Below are positions 5,781-13,690 of a stretch of 64,000 nt of DNA, in pieces. The stretch covers positions 124,001 through 188,000 of the forward strand of contig NZ_JAAKGV010000007.1 of the NCBI RefSeq assembly GCF_011043735.1, in the 5' to 3' direction. The position numbers and the translations under genes were made by a program. The first letter of the stretch is position 1. Every line of letters starts with the position of its first letter. Under the pieces are notes generated by a model, which made no database searches, had not been told where the DNA came from, and was given only the letters and a program-made list of their open reading frames with translations. Source of the stretch: Methylobacterium sp. DB0501. Its GTDB lineage: Bacteria; Pseudomonadota; Alphaproteobacteria; Rhizobiales; Beijerinckiaceae.

Positions 5781-8111
5781 TTACGCCGCCGCGCGCACGA
5801 GCCGGAGGTGCGGGATCGCCGCCCCTGGCTTGCCGTCGTTCGCCTCGTCGGCCTCGACGCGCGGAGCCTGCCAGCGCGGCAGGCCGCTATACGCCATCTC
5901 CAGACGCAGGAAGACCTCGCCTCGCGCGCCGGCCCACAGGCTCGACGGCAGCAGGGCCCGCCCGTTCGTCCAGCGGTGCCGATCCTCGCCGCTGCCTTCC
6001 ACCCAATAGAAGCCCTCGGCCAGATGCGGATCCGCCAGATCGATCTCGCGCCGCAGGCTGAGCCCGTCATCCACCGTGAGCCGCCTCAGGTCGAGGCCGA
6101 GCCGGCGCCGATCCTCGCTGCCGCTCACCGCCGCGGGGATGCTGGTCCCGGACATCAGGGACACGTCCCCGCAGCCTGCGGGCAGCAGGAAGCGGGCGGC
6201 GAGCCCGTCCACGACCGGCAGGATGACCTGCCCGCCGGCGACGACGTGCAGGCCCGCCAGGGGATCTGCCTGGAGCGACCAGCCGAGGCCGAGGGCGCGC
6301 GCCTGCAGCCGGATGCGCACGGTCTCGACCAGCGGCCCGGTCTCGAAGAAGGGGCGGCAGAAATCGGCCTGGGAGGGGGCCTGCGCGTCCGGGCGCGCGT
6401 CGGCGGGCGCGCCGTCGGCCTGGGCGAAGAAGCGGCGGTTGTCCCATTCGAGGTAGCTCTCGGCGGGCTGGCCGTTGGCGATCAGCACGTCGTGGCTGTC
6501 GAGTTCGACGTGCCAGTAGGTGATCTCGTCGACCGGGACCTGGGCGATGGTGGCGTCGTTGACGAGGGCGGAGGCGGGGATGAAGACCTCGCCGACGATG
6601 TCGAGGCAGACGGCGTGCCCCGGGGACACCCACAGATCCCGGTAGGGCTTCCCGTCGCCGAAGGCGTCCTTGCCGATGCGGATGGGCAGGATGGCCTGCG
6701 GGTCGGGATGGTTGCGGCAATCGATGGTGCGGCGGCCGATCCAGCGAATCGCGCGGTGCTCGCCGGAGGAGGTCACGGCAATGTCGCCGACCTGCAGATG
6801 CTCGACCGGAACATCACCCTGGGCCGTCGCGATGAGGCTGCCCGTGCAAAAGCAGACGACGACGCTGCGATCGTTGAATTGCAGCGTCTGAAATTTGGTG
6901 AGCGTCGTCACGGGGCCGTTCTGGCTCGCGGACTGCGATACGACCGTTGCACCATCTTGATCGGAAATCGTATAATCTGACCAATTGCCCGAAAAAATGG
7001 CTTTGTTGTTGCCGCCGCCGCCGTCGATCTTATTTCCTAAGGTGCTGTTGATCGTGCATACGTCATTGCCAGACCCGCAGAGAACATTTTGTATGTATGT
7101 TTTGTCGTAGATGGCAATATTGTTGATCATTCCGAAGGCACTGCTGTAGGTGCCGGGATTGAGGTTAAGGGTGGCCGCGTCGCCGCTCTGGGACAAGTCC
7201 AGCGTATTGCCGCTCGCGGCGGTGTCGTAGAGGGTCAGAACGGGTCTGGTGTTGACGGTGAAGTCGAAATACGGCTTGAGGCTGCCGGTGATGGTGGTGT
7301 TGTAGCCGAAGGTCTGCGCGGTGTTCAGTGGGCCGCTCGTCTGGGCGCCGTAGAGGCGCTGGATCGCGTCGATATCCAGCGGCATCCAGGTGGTTGGATA
7401 GTAGGCAGCGCCACCTGTGGTCCAGTTGGTCCCGACGACAGGGCTGGCATAGGCCAGCGTAGCGTCGGGATTGAAGTACGACATGAGCGACGAGACGCGA
7501 TTGTCGTAAGGACCGAGCTGCTGGCTGGCTGTGTTGGTTCCATTGTAGGGACCGCCGTGACCCAGCCCGAGGGCGTGACCTATCTCATGCAGCGTGGTCA
7601 TGACGCCGTATCCGCCCCTCTGGAAGTCGCCGAGCCCGCCGAAGCCGTTCTCTGGCCTCGATGTATCGCCGATATCCATCGAGATGGTGACCGTGTTGTC
7701 TATGGGTGGCGTGATCGTGCTGGTGCCCACCGGATGGTCATAGGAGCCCGACGACGCGTAAGCTTGCTGGTTGGAGTTGCGAGTGAACGTGATATTGGCG
7801 TTCGCGGACGAGGCCGTCTGCTGAAACGAGATGTTGGCGACGGCCGACCACATGCTGAGGCCTGAGGCCAGGGATTCTTGCTCGCCCGCGTTCCAGTTCG
7901 CGCTCGGATCGAAGTAATAGTTGAGCGTTCCCCCGCCCGTTCCTGCGGTATTGATTTCGCCCCAGTGGAACTGTCGCGATGTTGTGCCGTAGGTGTCTGG
8001 CGTGTCGCCGTTGTAGGTTTCGTAGGAGGGGCCCGCGAGCGTGCCATCGGCATTCACGCCGGAGATGAACGTGACTTCTTGTTCACGGGTAGTTGCAGAG
8101 ACATTGGCCAT
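5781..8111 (-). CDS. M10 (serralysin-type) metalloprotease fused to a Hint domain
   Basis: This is a 776-residue protein with no classical signal peptide. Residues about 45-255 form a metzincin protease: zinc motif HEIGHALGLGH (His175, Glu176, His179, His185) and Met-turn SLMSYF (Met210). Residues about 256-415 are beta-rich and Gly/Asn/Asp-rich, resembling the Peptidase_M10 C-terminal region, with GSGNDVC and GGGGNNK remnants of RTX-like turns. At Cys420 a Hint domain starts (CFCTGSLIATAQGDVPVEHL), with the later block WVSPGHAV (494-501) and HDVLIANGQPAESYLEW. Residues from about 560 are a C-terminal region of the type found after Hint_2 domains in this group. RTX metalloproteases are usually exported unfolded by type I secretion; no transporter genes adjoin. 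The Hint domain could cleave itself off. Base composition of the protease part is less GC-rich than that of its neighbours. Confidence 0.85.
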   Translation of the reverse strand: MANVSATTREQEVTFISGVNADGTLAGPSYETYNGDTPDTYGTTSRQFHWGEINTAGTGGGTLNYYFDPSANWNAGEQESLASGLSMWSAVANISFQQTASSANANITFTRNSNQQAYASSGSYDHPVGTSTITPPIDNTVTISMDIGDTSRPENGFGGLGDFQRGGYGVMTTLHEIGHALGLGHGGPYNGTNTASQQLGPYDNRVSSLMSYFNPDATLAYASPVVGTNWTTGGAAYYPTTWMPLDIDAIQRLYGAQTSGPLNTAQTFGYNTTITGSLKPYFDFTVNTRPVLTLYDTAASGNTLDLSQSGDAATLNLNPGTYSSAFGMINNIAIYDKTYIQNVLCGSGNDVCTINSTLGNKIDGGGGNNKAIFSGNWSDYTISDQDGATVVSQSASQNGPVTTLTKFQTLQFNDRSVVVCFCTGSLIATAQGDVPVEHLQVGDIAVTSSGEHRAIRWIGRRTIDCRNHPDPQAILPIRIGKDAFGDGKPYRDLWVSPGHAVCLDIVGEVFIPASALVNDATIAQVPVDEITYWHVELDSHDVLIANGQPAESYLEWDNRRFFAQADGAPADARPDAQAPSQADFCRPFFETGPLVETVRIRLQARALGLGWSLQADPLAGLHVVAGGQVILPVVDGLAARFLLPAGCGDVSLMSGTSIPAAVSGSEDRRRLGLDLRRLTVDDGLSLRREIDLADPHLAEGFYWVEGSGEDRHRWTNGRALLPSSLWAGARGEVFLRLEMAYSGLPRWQAPRVEADEANDGKPGAAIPHLRLVRAAA

Positions 8112-8481
8112 TGTCGGACCCCAGTTTTGAAAGATTACTTTAAATACACTTGAACGTGCCTGCAGGTTTATCGATCTTGTCGGTCAAGCGAGCCTGCGGA
8201 TTGAGCGTGGACTAGCGACGATTATCACACGGCAGGGTCTACTCACCTGCCTGGGCGTCTCATAGAGTTGTCCCGTCGTCTCAGCGCCTGGTATGTGATC
8301 AGATTGTCAAAAAGTGTGTCTTGGCCGTCACGCGCTATTTCGTGCCTCCTGCGGCACGTTCCGACTCATAGCGCTTCTCACCCCGCGCTGACCTGCTGTG
8401 CGATGTCCTCCGGTCTCCCCCCCGAACTGTCAGAGGATCGCGACGCTCTCAAGCTCGCCTTCGTTCTCGGCTGCCTTGCCC
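8112..8481. other. Upstream region of the metalloprotease; no gene seen
   Basis: This stretch is less GC-rich than the rest of the window and probably contains the minus-strand promoter of the metalloprotease, though no clear -35/-10 pair stands out. The frame at 8268-8615 has poor codon bias and runs into transposase remnants, so it is not called. Confidence 0.4.
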
Positions 8482-8951
8482 GACTAGGTCTGGCCGGCAG
8501 ACATCACCTGCCTGCCCACGGCAGGAGGGGGGGCTCGACCTGGCCGCCATCCTCGATCCCGCCACCCACAAGATCGTCGGCTGGTCGATGCGCGATCGCA
8601 TGCGGACTGAGCTGACGTCGGCCGCCCTGATGATGGCTAATCAACGGCAGCGACCGGCCGCCGGAACTCATCTGCCACTCGGATCGTGGCAGCCAGTACG
8701 CGACGGAAGCTTACCGCAGACAACTCCGACATCCAGGCGACATCCTCCATGAACCGCGCCGGCTGCTACGACAGCGCTCCGATAAGAGCGCCTTCCACAC
8801 CCTCAAGGTCGAACTCTCGTCCACTTAATGAAGCTGGGCGACCCGCGATGACGCGCGACGCGACCTGTTCGCCTCCCTCGAGAGCTGCGACAATCGACGG
8901 CGCCTCCACTCGGCTCACGGCTACATCGCGCTTGCGCAGAACGCAGGCTAA
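8482..8951 (+). pseudogene. Degenerate IS3-family transposase (OrfB) remnant
   Basis: Pieces in different frames match the integrase core of IS3-type OrfB. They include a VWPADITCLPTA-like start that contains an in-frame TAG, then DLAAILDPATHKIVGWSMRD and RMRTELTSAALMMANQRQRP. After that come scattered HTLKVEL- and RRDLFA-like pieces, and finally RRLHSAHGYIALAQNAG followed by TAA at 8949-8951. These correspond to the order of the DDE domain, but frameshifts and a stop break it, and OrfA, the N-terminus and terminal inverted repeats are not seen. It is an old immobile insertion next to the 3' end of tRNA-Pro. Confidence 0.8.
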
Positions 8952-9194
8952 TCCCCGTGTCCGCGAAAACGAGGGTAGATCAATGCATGAGGTTCTGGAC
9001 CAGTGGCACGCGCACCGGCGGGTCGTCCTAGTTGCGATTGCACGGGGTGGCCACCACGGTTGGAACCCGACCCGCTGAGCATGCGGGACTCCGCTCGCCA
9101 CCCTCGGCAGCTCTCCGTACGGCGACACTGATCGAGTTCAGGCACTGGCGTTGACGTGCGGGGAGGGCGAACGCAAGGGGCGACAGCAAGGCCA

Positions 9195-9223
9195 AAAGCA
9201 AAAAGCGCCCCGATTGGGGCGCT
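9195..9223 (-). terminator. Intrinsic terminator downstream of tRNA-Pro
   Basis: On the minus strand, AGCGCCCC-AATC-GGGGCGCT (9223-9204) forms an 8-bp stem followed directly by TTTTTGCTTTTGG. It lies about 75 bp beyond the tRNA 3' end in the direction of its transcription. Confidence 0.8.
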
Positions 9224-9228
9224 GAAAC

Positions 9229-9250
9229 TTGCAAACCGTTTTGCAAACCG
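9229..9250. repeat. 10-bp direct repeat between tRNA-Pro and its terminator
   Basis: TTGCAAACCG occurs twice (9229-9238 and 9241-9250), separated by TT. The purpose is unknown; it may be part of an old integration junction. Confidence 0.6.
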
Positions 9251-9296
9251 AGGGTCCGGTACCCTCGAGAGCCAAGCCTAAGTGCTTGATATTTAA

Positions 9297-9374
9297 TGGT
9301 CGGAGCGAGAGGATTCGAACCTCCGACCCCTAGTCCCCCAGACTAGTGCGCTAACCGGGCTGCGCTACGCTCCG
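9297..9374 (-). tRNA. tRNA-Pro (anticodon GGG)
   Basis: The minus strand folds as a full cloverleaf of 78 nt including the encoded CCA (9299-9297). The acceptor stem is CGGAGCG/CGCTCCG, the D arm GCGC/GCGC, the anticodon stem CTAGT/ACTAG with loop CTGGGGG giving anticodon GGG, and the T arm GGAGG-TTCGAAT-CCTCT. It reads CCC (and CCU) proline codons. An intrinsic terminator follows at 9195-9223. The DNA beyond its 3' end holds a decayed transposase, a common situation because tRNA 3' ends serve as integration sites. Confidence 0.96.
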
Positions 9375-9532
9375 ACGCCCCGAGAGGGCGAGCGGGGTAT
9401 TAGCGCCGCGCTCGCTCCTGCGCAAGCCCCTTCGTGCCGGCGGCGTCGGCCGGCGAGGGCGGCGTCGGCCGGCGGGGCGGTCATCGGATCGTCCGGCCTC
9501 CAGGGAGCGGGAGGAGAATGGACGGAGGTGCG

Positions 9533-9571
9533 GCCGCCCGTCGACGACTTCCGAGGTCGTCGACGGGCGGC
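9533..9571 (-). terminator. Hairpin after the lemA-TPM operon
   Basis: A perfect 16-bp inverted repeat, GCCGCCCGTCGACGAC (9533-9548) and GTCGTCGACGGGCGGC (9556-9571), starts 4 bp beyond the stop codon of the second TPM gene. There is no T-run, so it may protect the 3' end or act as a GC-rich terminator. Confidence 0.6.
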
Positions 9572-9575
9572 CCGC

Positions 9576-10214
9576 CTACTCGGTCACGATCACCCGGTTC
9601 GGTAACTCGTCGGTGTCGCCGGGGCGGGGCGGGGCGGCCTCGGCCAGGATCGTGCCCGTGGCCTCCACCGCCCGGACCAGCCCGTCCGCCAGGGCGTCGC
9701 GGCGCAAGGCCGCCACGAGATCGGCGAGCACCGCCTGCCAGGCCTCGGGGGCGGTGCCGATACCGGTATCGGCGACCACGTCGGCGTAGCGCTCGGCCAG
9801 GGCGACGTAGATCAGGATGCCGGTTCGCCCGCGGGTGCGGGACAGGCCGCGGGTCCGGAACTCGTGCTGGGCGGCGGCGCGGGCGCGGGCGCGGCGGAGG
9901 AAGCGGGGCAGGGCGCGCGGCAGGCGGGCCAGGCACGGGCTCGCCGCGAGGCCCAGCAGCAGCGCCAGGGCGACGACCAGCTGGGCCAGGAAGATCCGGG
10001 TGGCGGAGAGCCCGGTGAGCAGGATCAGCGGCCAGGGCACCAGAAGCGCGCCCGCCAGCGCCAGGGCCGGGGGCAGGCTGCGATAGGCGCCCGAGCGGGC
10101 CGCCACCATCACGACGATCTCGCCCGCCGTGCCGCGCTCGGCCGCCGCCACCGCCGCCGCGATGCGGGCGCGCTCCGCCTCGCTCAGGAGGCCGGGGTTC
10201 ACCGCTTTCGGCAT
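9576..10214 (-). CDS. TPM-domain membrane protein, third gene of the lemA operon
   Basis: The 212-residue product starts at ATG 10214, whose bases overlap the TGA of the preceding gene. It is a short TPM (YgcG/psb32-like) protein. The N-terminal part (EIVVMVAARSGAYRS) is followed by two hydrophobic segments (about 48-90), an Arg-rich stretch, then TRGRTGILIYVALAERYADVVADTGIG, the TPM core. A Glu/Pro tail ends it. TPM proteins are thought to bind metal or help assemble membrane complexes, but no enzymatic role is settled in bacteria. LemA and TPM proteins commonly occur together, suggesting a shared envelope function. Confidence 0.85.
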   Translation of the reverse strand: MPKAVNPGLLSEAERARIAAAVAAAERGTAGEIVVMVAARSGAYRSLPPALALAGALLVPWPLILLTGLSATRIFLAQLVVALALLLGLAASPCLARLPRALPRFLRRARARAAAQHEFRTRGLSRTRGRTGILIYVALAERYADVVADTGIGTAPEAWQAVLADLVAALRRDALADGLVRAVEATGTILAEAAPPRPGDTDELPNRVIVTE

Positions 10215-11035
10215 CACCACTCTCCCGAGGCGCCGCCGCCACCCGACGAGCCGCCCCCGCCCGAGAAGCCGCCATCGCCGAAGCCGCCGCCCATTCCCCC
10301 GCCTCCCATGCCTCCGCCCATGCCCCCGCCGAAGCCCCCGCCCGAGGGGCCCGGCACGACGATCCAGCCGCCGCCCGGGCGGCGATGCGGCCGGCCGGGA
10401 CCGCCGCGGCCTCCGGCGAGGAGCCGCATCAGCACGAAGCCGATCACCACGAGCAGGATCACCACCAGGATCGGGTCGAGGCCGCCCGCGGAATCCTCGC
10501 GCACCTCCGCCCGGCGCTGCCACTCGGCGGCATCCCCGGACAGGATCCCGAGGATGCCGTCGACCCCTGCCCGGATACCGCCGGGAAAGTCCCCGGCCTT
10601 GAACTTCGGCCCCACCGCGCTCGCGATGATCACCTTGGTCAGGGCGTCGGTCAGCGCGCCTTCGAGGCCGTACCCGACCTCGATCCGCACCTTGCGCTCG
10701 GTGGGGGCGACGAGGAGCAGCACGCCGTTGTTCTTCGCCCTGGTGCCGAGGCCCCAGGCGCGGAACAGGCGGTTCGAAAAATCCTCGACCGAGGTGCCCT
10801 GGAGCGAGGGCACGGTGGCGACCACGACCTGGTCGGTGGTCTTGTCCTCGTGGGCCTTCAGCGTCGCGGACAGCGCCGCCCGCTCCTCGGGCCGCAGCAG
10901 GCCGGCCCCGTCGACCACCCGGCCGGTGAGCGGCGGCAGGTCGAGGGCGGCCGCCGCCCCCGTCCAGAGGAGTCCGGCCCACAGGACCAGGACGAGGAGG
11001 GCGGCGCCCGGGGCCTTGCGCATCGTGCCGAGCAC
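10214..11035 (-). CDS. TPM-domain protein with signal peptide and Gly-rich tail
   Basis: This 273-residue protein (a start at residue 5, MRKAPG, is also possible) has a signal peptide (about 10-30), then the TPM domain: GRVVDGAGLLRPEERAAL (38-55), QVVVATVPSLQG, NNGVLLLVAPTERKVRIEVG and YGLEGALTDA. A membrane segment (VVILLVVIGFVLM) follows, then a Gly/Ser-rich C-terminus that ends SGGGGASGEW. Topology suggests a periplasmic TPM domain anchored by the second helix. It is the middle gene of lemA-TPM-TPM, 6 bp from lemA and overlapping the next gene. Confidence 0.88.
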   Translation of the reverse strand: MLGTMRKAPGAALLVLVLWAGLLWTGAAAALDLPPLTGRVVDGAGLLRPEERAALSATLKAHEDKTTDQVVVATVPSLQGTSVEDFSNRLFRAWGLGTRAKNNGVLLLVAPTERKVRIEVGYGLEGALTDALTKVIIASAVGPKFKAGDFPGGIRAGVDGILGILSGDAAEWQRRAEVREDSAGGLDPILVVILLVVIGFVLMRLLAGGRGGPGRPHRRPGGGWIVVPGPSGGGFGGGMGGGMGGGGMGGGFGDGGFSGGGGSSGGGGASGEW

Positions 11036-11041
11036 CGGGTG

Positions 11042-11647
11042 CTAGAACTTCACGTTCGGCGGGCGGCTGGCATCGGGGGTGGCGGTGAAGGCCTCCATGG
11101 GCTTCGCCTCCGGGTAGAGGGTGGAGGCGATCCAGCGGCCCGGGATGGTGCGGATCTCGGTGTTGTAGGCCTGCACCGCCTGGATGTAGTCGCGCCGGGC
11201 CACCGCGATGCGGTTCTCGGTGCCCTCGAGCTGCGATTGCAGGGCGAGGAAGTTGGCATTCGACTTCAGGTCGGGATAGCGCTCGACGGTGACGAGGAGC
11301 CGGCCGAGCGCGCCGGAGAGCTGGTTCTGGGCGTCCTGGAACTCGCGGAACTTCTGCGGGTCGCTCACCGTCGAGGCATCGACCTTGACGGACGTCGCCT
11401 TGGCGCGGGCCTCCGTCACCTGCACCAGCACGTCCTTCTCCTGCTGGGCGTAGCCCTTCACGGTCTCGACGAGGTTGGGGATCAGGTCGGCGCGGCGCTG
11501 GTACTGGTTCTGCACCTCGCCCCAGCGCGACTTGGCGGCCTCCTCCAGGGTCGGCACCCGGTTGACGGCGTCGCAGGCCGAGAGGGTGGTGGCGAGGGTG
11601 AGGGCCAGCACGGCGAGCCGCAGGCGGCCGATCAGGGAAGCGGTCAT
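11042..11647 (-). CDS. LemA-family lipoprotein
   Basis: A 201-residue protein with lipobox TTLSAC (Cys25 lipidated after cleavage), followed by the long helical LemA domain: WGEVQNQYQRRADLIPNLVETVKGY (42-66) is the diagnostic segment, then further coiled-coil-like helices (SVKVDASTVSDPQKFREFQ) and FTATPDASRPPNVKF at the end. LemA proteins are membrane-attached helical bundles of uncertain function. First gene of a three-gene unit with two TPM proteins. The 208-bp gap to the divergent HNH-like gene should contain both promoters; no motif is obvious. Confidence 0.92.
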   Translation of the reverse strand: MTASLIGRLRLAVLALTLATTLSACDAVNRVPTLEEAAKSRWGEVQNQYQRRADLIPNLVETVKGYAQQEKDVLVQVTEARAKATSVKVDASTVSDPQKFREFQDAQNQLSGALGRLLVTVERYPDLKSNANFLALQSQLEGTENRIAVARRDYIQAVQAYNTEIRTIPGRWIASTLYPEAKPMEAFTATPDASRPPNVKF

Positions 11648-11855
11648 GGCGGCGGCGAGGCTCCTGGGGTCGGGGCGGCGCCGTCCGGCGCCGCGAGCGG
11701 TGCCGTCGTCACATAGGCGGCATTCCGCCGCGGACCAGCGGGGCGGGCGATGCGGCCGGGCCTGGGCGCGTCCGCGGGGCCCGCCGCCGGTTGGTGCGGC
11801 GGCGCTCCGGCGTTATGCCCTGGCCGCGGCCGCTCCGGGCCGATTCGGGACCGGC

Positions 11856-12887
11856 ATGGCGAAGCGAGCGGCCAAGGCAGGGACGGCGGCAGCCGGGACG
11901 ACGTCACCCAAGCCGAAGACGGCCAAGGCGAAGACGGTCAAGATGACCCTGGCGGAGCGGCTTCCGGCCCTGGCGTCGCCCGGGACCGCGCCGGCGGGTA
12001 GACCGCCCTCGGCGGCCTCGCAATGGCGGGAGACGCGCAACGCCGCCGCCCGGGCGCGGCTGGAAAAGTCCCTGCCGGCACTCTTCCCGACCTCGGTGCT
12101 CCGCTACGCCCTGTCGCGGCCCCTGGTGCCGCCGACGCCGCGGCTCGCCGTCGAGGGCTACTGGCGCCACCACATCCTGCGGGCCGACCGGCTGGCGCGG
12201 GCGCTCGCCGTGAAATCCGGCCAGCCCGAGGGCTGGGCCTGGCGCTTGGGCACCTGGACGCCCGGCACACGGCGTCCCGACCCCGCGGGGGAGGATCTGT
12301 CGGAGAAGGGCCTGCCGTTCAGCTTCCGGGTGCCGCCGGCGCCGTTCCGCGAGGCGCCGCACGCCTTGGGGAAAGGGCATTGCTGCATCTGCGGCCAGCC
12401 GGTCTATCGCTTCGGCTGGCACCGCGACCTGTGGGGGGCGGGTGCGCCGAACCGCAACGCCGCGTGGCATGCCGCCTGCGTCGCGGCCTGGAAGTTCTGG
12501 ATCGCGCCGGCCGACCATGTGAAGGCGCTCAAGCGCCGCCAGGGCCACCGCTGCGCCCAGTCCGGCAAGCGCCTGCTGAAGACCGCCGAGGTCGACCACC
12601 GGGTGCCGCTCTACCGGATCTGGCGCGAGGAGCGGGCGCGGCCCTGGCCCGAGCTCCTCCGCTACTGGGGCCTGCCGAACCTCCAGGTGGTCAACCGGGC
12701 GATCCACGCCGACAAATGCGCGGCGGAAGCCGGCGAGCGGGCGAGCGCGCGACGGTCCGGACGCACCGACCCGCCGACGCTCGGGCCAGCGACGCTCGGG
12801 CCAGCGACGCTCGGGCCAGCGACGCTTGGGCCAGCGACGCTTGGGCCTGGATCATCGTCCGACGAAGCGGATACCGGTTCGGCGTAG
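11856..12887 (+). CDS. HNH-like nuclease-fold protein with a repeat tail
   Basis: The 343-residue product has a Lys/Ala-rich N-terminus (MAKRAAKAGT), then a region with CCICGQPVYRFGWHRDLW (a Cys pair that could bind zinc) and an HNH-like core: HRCAQSGKRLL, AEVDHRVPLYRIW, PNLQVVNRAIHADKCAAEA. The Asp-His pair, the Asn and the final His-x-x-Lys-Cys fit the HNH pattern. The last 45 residues contain five ATLGP units encoded by a 15-bp tandem array. The start ATG 11856 is preferred because the frame upstream loses codon bias. Substrate is unknown; no methylase or other restriction gene adjoins. Confidence 0.75.
   Translation: MAKRAAKAGTAAAGTTSPKPKTAKAKTVKMTLAERLPALASPGTAPAGRPPSAASQWRETRNAAARARLEKSLPALFPTSVLRYALSRPLVPPTPRLAVEGYWRHHILRADRLARALAVKSGQPEGWAWRLGTWTPGTRRPDPAGEDLSEKGLPFSFRVPPAPFREAPHALGKGHCCICGQPVYRFGWHRDLWGAGAPNRNAAWHAACVAAWKFWIAPADHVKALKRRQGHRCAQSGKRLLKTAEVDHRVPLYRIWREERARPWPELLRYWGLPNLQVVNRAIHADKCAAEAGERASARRSGRTDPPTLGPATLGPATLGPATLGPATLGPGSSSDEADTGSA
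12776..12850 (+). repeat. 15-bp tandem array inside the HNH-like gene
   Basis: Five consecutive 15-bp units with consensus GACGCTCGGGCCAGC: three identical copies (12776-12820), one with a C-to-T change (12821-12835), and a terminal degenerate unit. Each encodes ATLGP in frame, so copy number can change without frameshift. Confidence 0.95.
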
Positions 12888-12907
12888 AGCATGCGGCACG
12901 ACCGGCT

Positions 12908-13495
12908 CTATGACGACCGGAACTCGGGACGCGTGACCGAGCGCACGAAGGCCGAGGCCGTCGCACGCAGCTGCGGCGGATCGCCGTGGATGCGCTCCAT
13001 CACCGCCAGACCACGGGTGAAGGCCACCGCGAGGTTCGCCGTTTCCGCCACGGACAGCGTCAGGTCGCCTGCGAACGGTGTCAGCGCATCGCCGATCAGG
13101 GTCTCGAGATCCCGGATCAGCCGCTGCACGCGCGCGCGGATGCTCGGCTCGGACAGGCTGCCGTCATTGACCGTCTTGGTCGTCAGGCATCCGCGCGAGG
13201 GCGATCCCGCCGTCATGGTGGCGATCGCGGCATCGAAGAAGCGGTCGAGCACGCCCTGCGCGCTGTCGCCGTTCATGCCGTCCCGGACCGCGTCCAGGAA
13301 GCGGGCCGCGTAGAGATCGAACACCTTGAGGAACAGGGTCTCCTTGTCACGGTAGGCGTTGTAGAGCGAGCCGCGCTGCACGCCCGTCGCCTGGGCGAGG
13401 GCGGGCATGGAGGTCGCGGCCGGCCCCAGCCGCCAGAACAGCTCGAGCGCCCGTTCGAGGACCGCCTGCTCGTCGAACTGCCGGATGCCGACCAT
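12908..13495 (-). CDS. TetR-family transcriptional repressor
   Basis: A 195-residue protein with the TetR N-terminal HTH: FDEQAVLERALELFWRLG, then TSMPALAQATGVQRGSLYNAYRDKETLF (28-55). A variable ligand-binding domain follows (C-terminal TetR_C type, with GCLTTKTVND near 102-111). It is divergent from the EamA transporter gene. Two TTGACA-type palindromes lie 26-60 bp upstream of its start and are the likely operators for itself and the transporter. Confidence 0.9.
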   Translation of the reverse strand: MVGIRQFDEQAVLERALELFWRLGPAATSMPALAQATGVQRGSLYNAYRDKETLFLKVFDLYAARFLDAVRDGMNGDSAQGVLDRFFDAAIATMTAGSPSRGCLTTKTVNDGSLSEPSIRARVQRLIRDLETLIGDALTPFAGDLTLSVAETANLAVAFTRGLAVMERIHGDPPQLRATASAFVRSVTRPEFRSS

Positions 13496-13520
13496 CTTTC
13501 ACGACCTGCGCACTTCATTC

Positions 13521-13555
13521 TTGACATCGATGTCAAACTTGACATCACTGTCGAA
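13521..13555. promoter_or_regulatory. Two tandem TetR-type operators
   Basis: TTGACATCGATGTCAA (13521-13536) is a perfect 16-bp palindrome. An imperfect copy, TTGACATCACTGTCGAA (13539-13555), follows with about 18 bp between centres. Both lie between divergent tetR and the EamA gene, the usual place for such operators. TTGACA can also serve as a -35 element, so binding would block a promoter. Confidence 0.75.
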
Positions 13556-13690
13556 CATAGCATGCGCACCGTCGGGCGCGAGGGCGATGCCGGTGCCGGG
13601 AACGCACCGGCGTCCCGGCCGCGGCGCTGTCGGCGGCCTTGCGCAAGGGGATGCCCGTCGGTCCGACTCGATCAGGGAAGGGGTGGTGGC

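Noticed and set aside
9576..10982. A single 468-codon TPM gene
   Set aside because: Codons upstream of ATG 10214 are the wrong frame of the preceding TPM gene; two overlapping genes explain the sequence better.
12776..12850. Possible CRISPR array
   Set aside because: The units are contiguous 15-mers without spacers and lie in a coding frame.
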